Assembly (NCBI GenBank): GCA_009782955.1
Contig: WRIB01000001.1
Location: 62,001 to 126,000, forward strand
Length of the DNA: 64,000 nucleotides
Direction: 5' to 3'
Source: Treponema sp.
Lineage (GTDB): Bacteria; Spirochaetota; Spirochaetia; Treponematales; Breznakiellaceae
In this document: positions 47,271 to 55,695 of the stretch, in pieces
Position numbering within the stretch: position 1 is the stretch's first letter
Layout of the letters: every line of letters begins with the position of its first letter
The notes under the pieces: generated by a model
Told to the model about the DNA's origin: nothing
Databases searched by the model: none
What the model saw: only the letters and a program-made list of their open reading frames with translations
Position numbers and translations under genes: made by a program

Positions 47271-48475
47271 AACTTGCTATTCTGGGGGGAAGCTTTAATC
47301 CCATTCATATAGGTCACCTGCATTTGGCTGATTCAGCCCTCTCGGTTTTTGGTTTTGACCGGCTTCTTCTTGTTCCGGCCAATATTTCTCCTTTTAAACA
47401 GGGAATGGACTGTGTAGAATCAGGCACAGGGCCTGAAGATATTACTGTTCCGGCGGAGTGTCCCGGCGCTTCAGCAACCGACCGGCTGGATATGATCCTT
47501 GCATCCATTACTGCCGATCCAAGGATTGCCGTTGAAGATCTGGAACTGCGGCGGGGCGGCGTTTCCTATACCATTGATACCGTAAAGGAAATTATCAATA
47601 GATATCATCCGGAGGGAAAGCCGGCCCTTATTCTGGGGGATGACCTTATTGCAGATTTTTCCAAATGGAAAGATGCTGAAGAATTGGCAGGAATTGCAGA
47701 CATTATTGTTGCACGGCGTATAGCCGGTTTAAAAAAAATAAAATTCCCGTATCCTTATCATGTGCTGAATAACGAAGTAATGGATATTTCTTCAGCGATG
47801 ATCCGGGAAAGAATTACCAAAGATGATGCCGGCAGTAAAGCCTGGCATTACCTGGTACCCGGAGGGGCGCAGATTATAATTAAAAGCAGAAAACTGTATC
47901 AGGCCATTCAACAAAAAGAGAAGGATACTGATAACAGGCCAAAATCCAAAGCAAACAGGGAAATAACTGCCGAACTTATTGCACGGGTGGAAGAAGAAGC
48001 AAGGTTAACCTTATCCGCCAAACGTTTTATCCATTCCAGAAATACAGCTCTAATGGCCAGGGACATTGCCTTCCGTTACAATCTGGATGCCGATGCCGCA
48101 TATTTGGCAGGAATAGCCCACGACATGGCAAAAAACCAGAGCACGAGTCTCGACCACGGAAAGAAAGCGGCGGTATTGCTATACACACGATTCAACATAC
48201 ATAATAAGGATGTACAGGAAGCGATAGAAGTCCATACTACCGGAAAACCCGGAATGGGGGATTTGGCCAAAGCGGTGTTTATTGCAGATAAAATTGAATT
48301 TTCACGATCAGGTGAACACAGCAAGCTTAGGGACATGATCGCAGGGAAAGCAGCGGAAAATACAAGCAGTCTGGATGAACTTTTTTATACGGTTTTAAAG
48401 AGTAATATCAGCTGGCTTAAAGAAGCCGGTATTAAGGCTTCCAAAAAAACACTCCGTCTGCTGGAGGAAAAGTGA
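47267..48475 (+). CDS. nadD: nicotinate-nucleotide adenylyltransferase fused to YqeK-type HD phosphohydrolase
   Basis: LAILGGSFNPIHIGHLHLA...; C-terminal FIHSRNTALMARDIAFRYNLDADAAYLAGIAHDMAKN...EVHTTGKPGMGDLAKAVFIADKIEFSR. Confidence 0.93.
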   Translation: MKLAILGGSFNPIHIGHLHLADSALSVFGFDRLLLVPANISPFKQGMDCVESGTGPEDITVPAECPGASATDRLDMILASITADPRIAVEDLELRRGGVSYTIDTVKEIINRYHPEGKPALILGDDLIADFSKWKDAEELAGIADIIVARRIAGLKKIKFPYPYHVLNNEVMDISSAMIRERITKDDAGSKAWHYLVPGGAQIIIKSRKLYQAIQQKEKDTDNRPKSKANREITAELIARVEEEARLTLSAKRFIHSRNTALMARDIAFRYNLDADAAYLAGIAHDMAKNQSTSLDHGKKAAVLLYTRFNIHNKDVQEAIEVHTTGKPGMGDLAKAVFIADKIEFSRSGEHSKLRDMIAGKAAENTSSLDELFYTVLKSNISWLKEAGIKASKKTLRLLEEK

Positions 48476-49686
48476 AGAAAACCTTTGATTATAAAACAGA
48501 TATAAGTATATTTCTCCTTTTGGCCATTGTTTTGTTCCTCGTGGCCGGGATCATTTTTACCCTTAATGTCCTCCGATCAGACCCTATAGAAGAAGCCCTG
48601 GCCGGAGAAAACCTTATCAATATCTTTTTTATTCTGGAACATGAACATAAACCTTTGGGCTCCTATGTAATAATGTACTCCCCCATGAATAACAGAGCGG
48701 CTGCGATTTCCATACCGGGTGATACAGGGCGGATCTTAAAAACCGTAGACAAAATGGACAGACTTGATTCGGTATACCTTTCAAATAACATTGAACCTTA
48801 CAAAACGGAAGTGGAAGAACTATTGGGACTTTCCATCTCTTATTCGATTGTGTTTGAAACAGAAAAATTGGCAAAAATTATTGATACCATAGACGGAGTA
48901 AAAATATTTATTCCGCATTCAATAGAGGTTTTCGAAGAAGAAATCATTCTTTTTCCTTCAGGGAATATTACCCTGGATGGCGATAAAGGAATACAGTATA
49001 TAGTGTTCGAACTGCCCGAAGATGAATCTGCCGATACGAATCTCCGGCGCGAACGGTTCTTTCTGGGACTTATGAAAAGACTCGGAGAAAAGAACGATCT
49101 TTTATCGAAACCTTCAATAGCCAGTTTTTTTTATTCTCTTCTGAATACCAGAATGAACCGGCTTACTCAAAGAAAACTCTTTGAAGCTCTGTCAAAGCTG
49201 GACATGGACCGGATAAACCCGCAGGCAGTATCAGGCAGATACCAGGAAATATCGGGCCAGAGGCTTCTAATGCCCGATTATAACGGAGCGGTAATCAGGG
49301 ACGTTGTCCGGCAGGCACAGCGCAGTCTTGTGCAAAAAACTCAGGGTACCCTTATAGAACGGGTCTTTACTGTGGAAATACTCAACGGAACTGTTACTAC
49401 GGGACTTGCAGCCAGAACCGCGGATCTGATACAGAGTTTTAACTACGATGTGATTGCCACAGGCAATGCAACCCAGAACGATTATGAGAATACGGAAATA
49501 ATCGATCGTACCGGAATAGAAAATGCAGTAAATAGTTTTGCTGCGGTAATTCGGTGTACAAATATACGATTTGAATCAAAACTCCCCGACGAGACCGAAC
49601 CGGGGATTATAACCAGCGAAAGCCGGGCGGATTTTACTCTGATTCTGGGAAAGGATTTTAATGGACGGTTCGTTACAGGAAACTAG
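48472..49686 (+). CDS. LytR-CpsA-Psr (LCP) family protein with LytR C-terminal domain
   Basis: N-terminal TM; MYSPMNNRAAAISIPGDTG; TEVEELLGLSISYSIVFETEKLAKIIDTIDGVKIFIP; FTVEILNGTVTTGLAARTADLI. Confidence 0.85.
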   Translation: MKKTFDYKTDISIFLLLAIVLFLVAGIIFTLNVLRSDPIEEALAGENLINIFFILEHEHKPLGSYVIMYSPMNNRAAAISIPGDTGRILKTVDKMDRLDSVYLSNNIEPYKTEVEELLGLSISYSIVFETEKLAKIIDTIDGVKIFIPHSIEVFEEEIILFPSGNITLDGDKGIQYIVFELPEDESADTNLRRERFFLGLMKRLGEKNDLLSKPSIASFFYSLLNTRMNRLTQRKLFEALSKLDMDRINPQAVSGRYQEISGQRLLMPDYNGAVIRDVVRQAQRSLVQKTQGTLIERVFTVEILNGTVTTGLAARTADLIQSFNYDVIATGNATQNDYENTEIIDRTGIENAVNSFAAVIRCTNIRFESKLPDETEPGIITSESRADFTLILGKDFNGRFVTGN

Positions 49687-50158
49687 GAAGGACGGCAGCC
49701 TGAAACAGTCAAATCAACCGGTGTATTCAGCCCCGGTAATACTGGAAAGCCCAAAAACACCGGGTGCAGAAGATGTCATCTCTATTTGTAAACTGCTGGA
49801 AGAACATAAAGGGGATGATGTAGTAGCTCTTGACCTGAGAAAATTAAATCTTTGGACAGATTTTTTTATTATCTCTACAGTTTCAAGTAACGCTCATCTT
49901 CAGGGTCTCCAGCGGCATGTTAAAGAATATGCCGGCGAGCAGGGATTCAATGTACAGCGCCAAACCCGGCGGGAAGGAAACGCCGTTAACAATAATTCGC
50001 ATGGCTTCACAGACGGCGCCAGCTTTGCGGGCGGCGGGTGGAATTTAATTGATATGGGAACGGTTGTAATTCATCTTATGACAATCCAATCCAGAGAATT
50101 TTACGAGTTGGAAGCGCTATGGAGTTCTGCCGAACGTGTCTACCCTGTAAACAACTGA
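49661..50158 (+). CDS. rsfS: ribosomal silencing factor
   Basis: LEEHKGDDVVALDLRKLNLWTDFFIISTVSSNAHLQGL...NLIDMGTVVIHLMTIQSREFYELEALWSSA. Confidence 0.93.
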   Translation: MDGSLQETRKDGSLKQSNQPVYSAPVILESPKTPGAEDVISICKLLEEHKGDDVVALDLRKLNLWTDFFIISTVSSNAHLQGLQRHVKEYAGEQGFNVQRQTRREGNAVNNNSHGFTDGASFAGGGWNLIDMGTVVIHLMTIQSREFYELEALWSSAERVYPVNN

Positions 50159-50217
50159 CAATTTTTTAATACTTCAGTTTTTATACAGACTCATATAAAA
50201 TTTTGGACCAGAATCGC

Positions 50218-50508
50218 TTACTCGTCAAAATCGTCGTAATCGACATCTTCTTCGTAGTCGTAATCGTCTTCTTCTTCCTCGTCAAATTCATCTTCATCAT
50301 CATCAAATTCATCGGTATCGTCAAAATCATCATCAAATTCATCTTCGTCATCATCAAAATCATCTTCAAGATCATCATCTGCCTCATCACTAAGGACTAT
50401 CTGGCAGATGCGCTCAAGCCAGTCCTTGGCAGTTTCTAAGGGCAATTTCCTTACATGCGTGGTTTTAAGGTCTGCATTCTCCAGGGGCAATAATTCCAGG
50501 TACTCCAT
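50218..50508 (-). CDS. hypothetical protein with highly acidic C-terminal tail
   Basis: MEYLELLPLENADLKTTHVRKLPLETAKDWLERICQIVLSDE then a D/E/F/Y-only tail; tccaggg..SD-like upstream region. Confidence 0.65.
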   Translation of the reverse strand: MEYLELLPLENADLKTTHVRKLPLETAKDWLERICQIVLSDEADDDLEDDFDDDEDEFDDDFDDTDEFDDDEDEFDEEEEDDYDYEEDVDYDDFDE

Positions 50509-50628
50509 CTAAAATCTCCTTTCTTCTGAACATAAGGGAGTAAATAAAGTTCTGTCAAGTGTTTATCTGAAGCTTTTTAAAACTTTTAGTTTAAAAAAGT
50601 ACTTCAGATGAGCTTGTTCCAAGGTAGC

Positions 50629-50655
50629 TGTTCCAAAAACTGAAGTTTTGGAACA
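50629..50655. repeat. palindrome tgttccaaaaact-ga-agttttggaaca
   Basis: Same AAAACT-GA-AGTTTT core as 15874-15904. Confidence 0.6.
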
Positions 50656-50715
50656 ACCTCAGATTATTGAAAAAACTCATCTTGATTCAGTAAAAAATAT
50701 AGTAAAAAATAGCCT

Positions 50716-51708
50716 GTGATTCAACCGATTAATTCAAATATTACAATTACCCTTAATTCGCCGGGCAAAGTCAACCTCCATTTGGCTGTTGGGAAAAAAC
50801 GGGAGGACGGATTTCATGAGTTGAATAGTATCTTTGCAGCTCTGGATTTTGCCGATTCTCTTGCTTTTTCACTTTTACCCGGAAATGAGGCCAGAACTAC
50901 CATTAATATAAGGAATGAAGGGCCTTTATCGGAACTTTTACAAAAAGGGCAGCTTTTTCCGCATTTTCCGGTGAAAAACAACATAATTTACCAGGCAGCC
51001 GGGCTTTTTCGCCAAAAAACTGGTTTTAGCACGAACCTGCGAATTGAATTAATTAAACGTATTCCTCCAGGATCTGGTCTAGGAGGCGGTTCTTCCAATG
51101 CGGCTACGACGCTTTTGGCCATGAATGAGCTTTCCAGCCCTTCCGGAATCAAACTTTCCAGGGAAGAAATGCTTGATATGGCCGCTAAACTGGGGAGCGA
51201 TGTCCCATTTTTTGTCGAAATTGCCCTGCAAAGATCAAAAAAAAGTTCTGCCAGAATTGTTAACGGACGGGGCGAATTTTTTTCTTATGTACCGCCGCCG
51301 CCGCCTTTGGGGGTTTTATTGGCTTTTCCCGGTTTTATCAGCCATACCGGCGACGCGTATCGACTGCTGGATGAAAACCGCCCGGTTGTTTCAAAAATGG
51401 ATTCCATTGAATCAAAAGATTTTTCCTGGGCTTCTCCGGAAAACTGGAATTTTTCAAACGATTTCCAGCACATTTTTACAAAATATAATTCCGATCGAAA
51501 CAGCAGAACTTACGTAACAATATTAAAGAGTTTGAAAAAGGCCGGAGCTGTTTTTACAAGTCTTTCAGGATCCGGTTCAGCCTGTTTTGGACTTTTTTCC
51601 AGTCCGGAAAAAGCAATGCAAGCGGAAAAAAATATATATGAAATATTATTTGAACCAAAACCTGATATTTTGGCATTTAAAAGCACTTTTTTCTTGCCTT
51701 CTGATTAG
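50716..51708 (+). CDS. ispE: 4-diphosphocytidyl-2-C-methyl-D-erythritol kinase
   Basis: SPGKVNLHLAVGKKREDGFHELNSIF; KRIPPGSGLGGGSSNAATTLLAMN; GSDVPFF; SLSGSGSACFGLF. Confidence 0.95.
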   Translation: MIQPINSNITITLNSPGKVNLHLAVGKKREDGFHELNSIFAALDFADSLAFSLLPGNEARTTINIRNEGPLSELLQKGQLFPHFPVKNNIIYQAAGLFRQKTGFSTNLRIELIKRIPPGSGLGGGSSNAATTLLAMNELSSPSGIKLSREEMLDMAAKLGSDVPFFVEIALQRSKKSSARIVNGRGEFFSYVPPPPPLGVLLAFPGFISHTGDAYRLLDENRPVVSKMDSIESKDFSWASPENWNFSNDFQHIFTKYNSDRNSRTYVTILKSLKKAGAVFTSLSGSGSACFGLFSSPEKAMQAEKNIYEILFEPKPDILAFKSTFFLPSD

Positions 51709-51779
51709 AACCGGTTATACAATAGAATTAACCGAAATGGTTAAGAAGCGGTTGTTTTTGACTTATCAAGGAGTTCACC

Positions 51780-52061
51780 ATGGATATAACCGACATCCGT
51801 GTCCGCAAAGTAACAGGAGAAGGTAAGCTAAAGGCTTATGTAACCATTACCTTTGACAACTGCTTTGTGGTTCATAATGTAAAAATTATTGAAGGAAAAA
51901 GCGGCATCTTTATCGCAATGCCCAGCCGTAAGACTCGTGCAGGAGAATACAAGGATGTAGCCCATCCCATTTTCCCCGAATTTCGCTTAAAGCTCCAAAA
52001 GCAAATTCTGGAAAAATACGATTCCGGCAATGTGCAGGACGATATGTCGGTTGAAATTTAA
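51780..52061 (+). CDS. spoVG: SpoVG family regulator
   Basis: MDITDIRVRKVTGEGKLKAYVTITFDNCFVVHNVKIIEGKSGIFIAMPSRKT. Confidence 0.96.
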   Translation: MDITDIRVRKVTGEGKLKAYVTITFDNCFVVHNVKIIEGKSGIFIAMPSRKTRAGEYKDVAHPIFPEFRLKLQKQILEKYDSGNVQDDMSVEI

Positions 52062-52131
52062 GCAAGGCTATTCCAGAACCTCACTGACTCATTGCATAGT
52101 GACAGGTACAATTTTTTGGAAAAACCGCAAG

Positions 52132-53943
52132 CTAAAGTAATTTTTCCAGTTCATCCACCAGCCGGCCGAATGCTTTACATGCCGCCTCGACAGGCGCCGG
52201 GCTGGACATATCAACTCCTGCGATTTTTAATGAATCAATTGGGTAACGGGAACCGCCCGATTTTAAAAAGTTAAAGTATTCTTTCCGCGGCTGTTCACCC
52301 CCGGAAAGAACCCGTTCGGCCAGGGCATAGGAAGCGGATATTCCAGTAGCATACTTGTATACGTAAAAAGCCCGGTAAAAATGAGGAATTCGAAGGCCTT
52401 CCAGATCGCTTTCTTCTTCAAAATGCATTTCCTCTCCAAAGTATTTTGATATCAGGCTCCGGTATTCACTGCGAAGCACTTCCAGGGTCAGGGGTGTACC
52501 TGTTTCTTCCAGTTCATGGCTTCGTTTTTCAAATTCGGCGAACATGGTCTGACGGTACAGCGTGGAAAGAAAATCATCGGCCCGCTTGTTGACAATATAT
52601 CTTTTAAGCTCTGTAGAATCGGCATTTTTTTCCAGGTGCCTGAAGAGAAGCTCTTCGTTAAATGTACTGGCAACTTCGGCTTCGAAAATTGTATAGTTGT
52701 ACTGCAAAAAAGGATTTGATCCGGCCGAATACCAGGAATGCATGGAATGGCCTCCTTCATGGGCCAGAGTAAATACATCCCGGATTGAGTTGTCCTTGTA
52801 ATTCATAAGAATAAAAGGATCTGCCGAATAGCTTCCGGCGGAAAAAGCGCCGCTTCGTTTTCCTTTATTTTCGTAACGGTCAGCCCAACGGCCCAGAAGT
52901 CCTTCTCTTAAAGTCGAGACATACTCGTTTCCAAGGGGAGTAAACGCTTTGCAAATTATATCTACCGCATCTTCCCAGGGGGTAATTTTTGTTACCCCCG
53001 GTACAAGCGGAACATAAACATCGTAAGGCCGAAGTTTATCGACTTTCAGAAACTGTCTGCGCAGACGGTAATAACGATGAAGGGGATCAAGATTACGATT
53101 TACCGTAGATACAAGGTTGTTGTACACTGATTCATCGACATTGTCGGGAAACAGAGCTGCATTTAAGGAAGAAGGAAAGTTTCGTATTCGGGCACGAATT
53201 ACATCCTGCTTAACCGAACCCCCATAGAGGGCGGCAAGCGTTGTCTTATGCGCGTTAAAACAGCCGTAAAAAGCCTTGTACGCCTTCTCCCGTACGGTCC
53301 TGTCAGGATTTTCCATAAACACCGACCAGGTAGATTGGGAAAGGGGAAGTTTTCCTTCTTTTGTTAAGATAGTTCCAAAGTCCAAATCAACATTGGTTAA
53401 TACCGAAAAAGCCTGGTTTGCTATGTCTTCTCCTTCAGAATGCATGGCAAGAATCCGTTCTTCTTTATCAGTTAGTATGTGACTTTTGTACCGGAGAAGT
53501 TTTTTCAGAAAAATTACATAATCCTTTATCCGCGGATGAGACAGGAATTCATTAATTTTGTTTTCCGGTATAGTCTGGATTTCCGGAACAGCCCATGAGA
53601 GTTCTGCTCCGATTTTAGCGGCGAGCATGGCAAATTTACCAGTCATGGTACGGGCAGTATCAGATCCTTCGTCTTCGGTTTCACGAAGCTCACTGTAATA
53701 GGCAAGTTTCTCTTCCAGTAATCCCAAATTTCTGAAGAAGTCCAGGTAATCGGCCAATGCGGCGGCAGATTTTCCCAAAGTACCTTTAAATGCCGGTATT
53801 TTTTCCAGTGTTTTCGAATACTTTTTCAAATCCTGTTCCCAGGAGGCATCGTCGGCATAAAGGCTTCCTAAATCCCACTTATGCTGATCTTTTATTTCAC
53901 TGCGGAGCGGTATTGTTTTTTCGTTATTTTTTGAACTTGACAT
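52132..53943 (-). CDS. pepF: oligoendopeptidase F
   Basis: VFTLAHEGGHSMHSWYS (HExGH); IFEAEVASTFNEELLFRHL. Confidence 0.95.
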   Translation of the reverse strand: MSSSKNNEKTIPLRSEIKDQHKWDLGSLYADDASWEQDLKKYSKTLEKIPAFKGTLGKSAAALADYLDFFRNLGLLEEKLAYYSELRETEDEGSDTARTMTGKFAMLAAKIGAELSWAVPEIQTIPENKINEFLSHPRIKDYVIFLKKLLRYKSHILTDKEERILAMHSEGEDIANQAFSVLTNVDLDFGTILTKEGKLPLSQSTWSVFMENPDRTVREKAYKAFYGCFNAHKTTLAALYGGSVKQDVIRARIRNFPSSLNAALFPDNVDESVYNNLVSTVNRNLDPLHRYYRLRRQFLKVDKLRPYDVYVPLVPGVTKITPWEDAVDIICKAFTPLGNEYVSTLREGLLGRWADRYENKGKRSGAFSAGSYSADPFILMNYKDNSIRDVFTLAHEGGHSMHSWYSAGSNPFLQYNYTIFEAEVASTFNEELLFRHLEKNADSTELKRYIVNKRADDFLSTLYRQTMFAEFEKRSHELEETGTPLTLEVLRSEYRSLISKYFGEEMHFEEESDLEGLRIPHFYRAFYVYKYATGISASYALAERVLSGGEQPRKEYFNFLKSGGSRYPIDSLKIAGVDMSSPAPVEAACKAFGRLVDELEKLL

Positions 53944-54004
53944 ATTATGATCATAACCAAATGACAGAAAAAATAATAGTTGGCGTGTTACTTTATTATA
54001 AATG

Positions 54005-54505
54005 TTACCGCGTTACTTCCGATTCACCTTCAAGATTAAAATTTTTGGTCAGGATTGGCATATCCATGGCATTTATCACAACAGTTCCGGCAAACCGGTA
54101 CATTACACTGTCCATGGCAATCACCTTATCCAAAAGGTCACGTTTTGTATCAATAAAATTCATCATCAGGAACAGATCTTTTTCTACAAAATCAGAAGCC
54201 GGAACGATAAAGACATTTTTTTCTGTACCATTAGCCCAAAAACTTCCTTCTCCATACAGTTCATAATTCAACGAAGAAAGAGATACCGGAAAAGGATTGG
54301 GGTTTTCTATGCGAAGCTTTACCTTAAGGCGTGTATTAACAAGTTCCGCTTGGAGAATGATAATGGAACTGACAGAAAAATCCGGCTCCTGAATTTTGGG
54401 AACCGGCGGTTTGGCAACAGTTTCGGAAATGTTTTTACAGGAAAAAATGAATAAAATAACCGCAAATAACAGATAAAAACGCTTCATAATAAAATATCGG
54501 CACAT
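54005..54505 (-). CDS. LEA type 2-like lipoprotein
   Basis: Lipobox LFIFSCKN; TRLKVKLRIENPNPFPVSLSSLNYELYGEGSFWANG. Confidence 0.75.
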   Translation of the reverse strand: MCRYFIMKRFYLLFAVILFIFSCKNISETVAKPPVPKIQEPDFSVSSIIILQAELVNTRLKVKLRIENPNPFPVSLSSLNYELYGEGSFWANGTEKNVFIVPASDFVEKDLFLMMNFIDTKRDLLDKVIAMDSVMYRFAGTVVINAMDMPILTKNFNLEGESEVTR

Positions 54506-54520
54506 TTGTTTGTTTCGTGG

Positions 54521-55357
54521 TTATTCTTTGTTATTCTTCCGTACTTCAAAGAGGTTACTGTCGATAGTTCCTTTTTTGACACCCATTATTCCCGCAACTT
54601 GCTCATTGGATGCTTCAATACGCATTATGCTAAGGCGTTTACGCATGGAAGCAAGCCTTTTCCTGCCTGTTTCCAGACAACGTTTCATTTTGAACCAATG
54701 AGCGGAAAAATGCGGAGCCGCCTGCATCCTTTTTTCAAAAGCCAGGCACCTGTAAAACTGGCCATGGATACGTTCTTTAAGACCATTAATTATTTCTTCC
54801 CGCTGTACTCGCATTACCCTTAGTTTATCAACCATGTGGTACAGTTCTTCTTTATCTAATCCCAGCGCCGGAGCAAGACGATCCAGATGATCGTCAGATA
54901 AAAAATAATAAGATTTAAGGAGGAGCATTAAAACCTGCCGGGGATTGGATACTTTTTTTGGAACAGGTTTAACATCCAGATATTCCGGCTCTTCCTCCAT
55001 AACTTCCATTTCCAGAGCTTTGGCATTCCACCATGTTTTTTCAATAATTTGATGTTCCTTTTTCCGGATCCAATATTCTTTTGCGGAAAGCCTTACCATT
55101 GTGGTAATATAGGCATCAAAACATGAACCCTGATCGGCATAGCGATCTATAGCTCTGGTTAATCGCGGATAAAGCCAGCTGATAAAATCATCACGGGTAT
55201 CGTTCCTAAACAACGAAATGGAAAAACGCCGGGGATGATTTCTGATATACATAAAAAGCTTTCCTTCCAGTTCTTTCCGGTTTATGCGGCCATGAAGGTA
55301 ATCGTCCAATAAATTATTAAGATTCTCCTTTTCTTCAACAATGGCTGTTTTCTGCAT
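54521..55357 (-). CDS. sigma-70-like / HTH protein (divergent)
   Basis: LYPRLTRAIDRYADQGSCFDAYITTMVRLSAKEYWIRKKE resembles region 2; C-terminal ASNEQVAGIMGVKKGTIDSNLFEVR resembles region 4 HTH. Confidence 0.5.
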   Translation of the reverse strand: MQKTAIVEEKENLNNLLDDYLHGRINRKELEGKLFMYIRNHPRRFSISLFRNDTRDDFISWLYPRLTRAIDRYADQGSCFDAYITTMVRLSAKEYWIRKKEHQIIEKTWWNAKALEMEVMEEEPEYLDVKPVPKKVSNPRQVLMLLLKSYYFLSDDHLDRLAPALGLDKEELYHMVDKLRVMRVQREEIINGLKERIHGQFYRCLAFEKRMQAAPHFSAHWFKMKRCLETGRKRLASMRKRLSIMRIEASNEQVAGIMGVKKGTIDSNLFEVRKNNKE

Positions 55358-55533
55358 TTAAGGCTCCTTGAAAGTCGGTATATCAGATTACAGGGGAAAA
55401 AGATGTTTTTTGCTTTGATTTGTCGTACAAAAATGACAAAAGTCATGAAAAAATGACAGAAATTCCAATTTAGCTGCTGAGCAATCGGGCTACCTGCATA
55501 TTTTCTATCTGCTCCTTTGCTTATTATTCGAAA

Positions 55534-55695
55534 GTCTGGTTTAATACCCCGCTGCTTGCAGCGGCTGAAAGGAATCAGAACATGAAAGTGTTAGGTATTA
55601 AACCAGACGGTATAATAAATTTCCTCTCGAACGAGGCTCCCTGGCAGATAATGCAAGGCTTACAGGATACCCCGAGGCTTGCCTCGGGGAGCCTC
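55534..55695. repeat. nested palindromes over the 5' end of the patatin gene
   Basis: gtctggtttaatacc(55534)/ggtattaaaccagac(55594); gaggctccc(55633)/gggagcctc(55687); ccccgaggc-tt-gcctcgggg(55670-55689). Confidence 0.75.
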
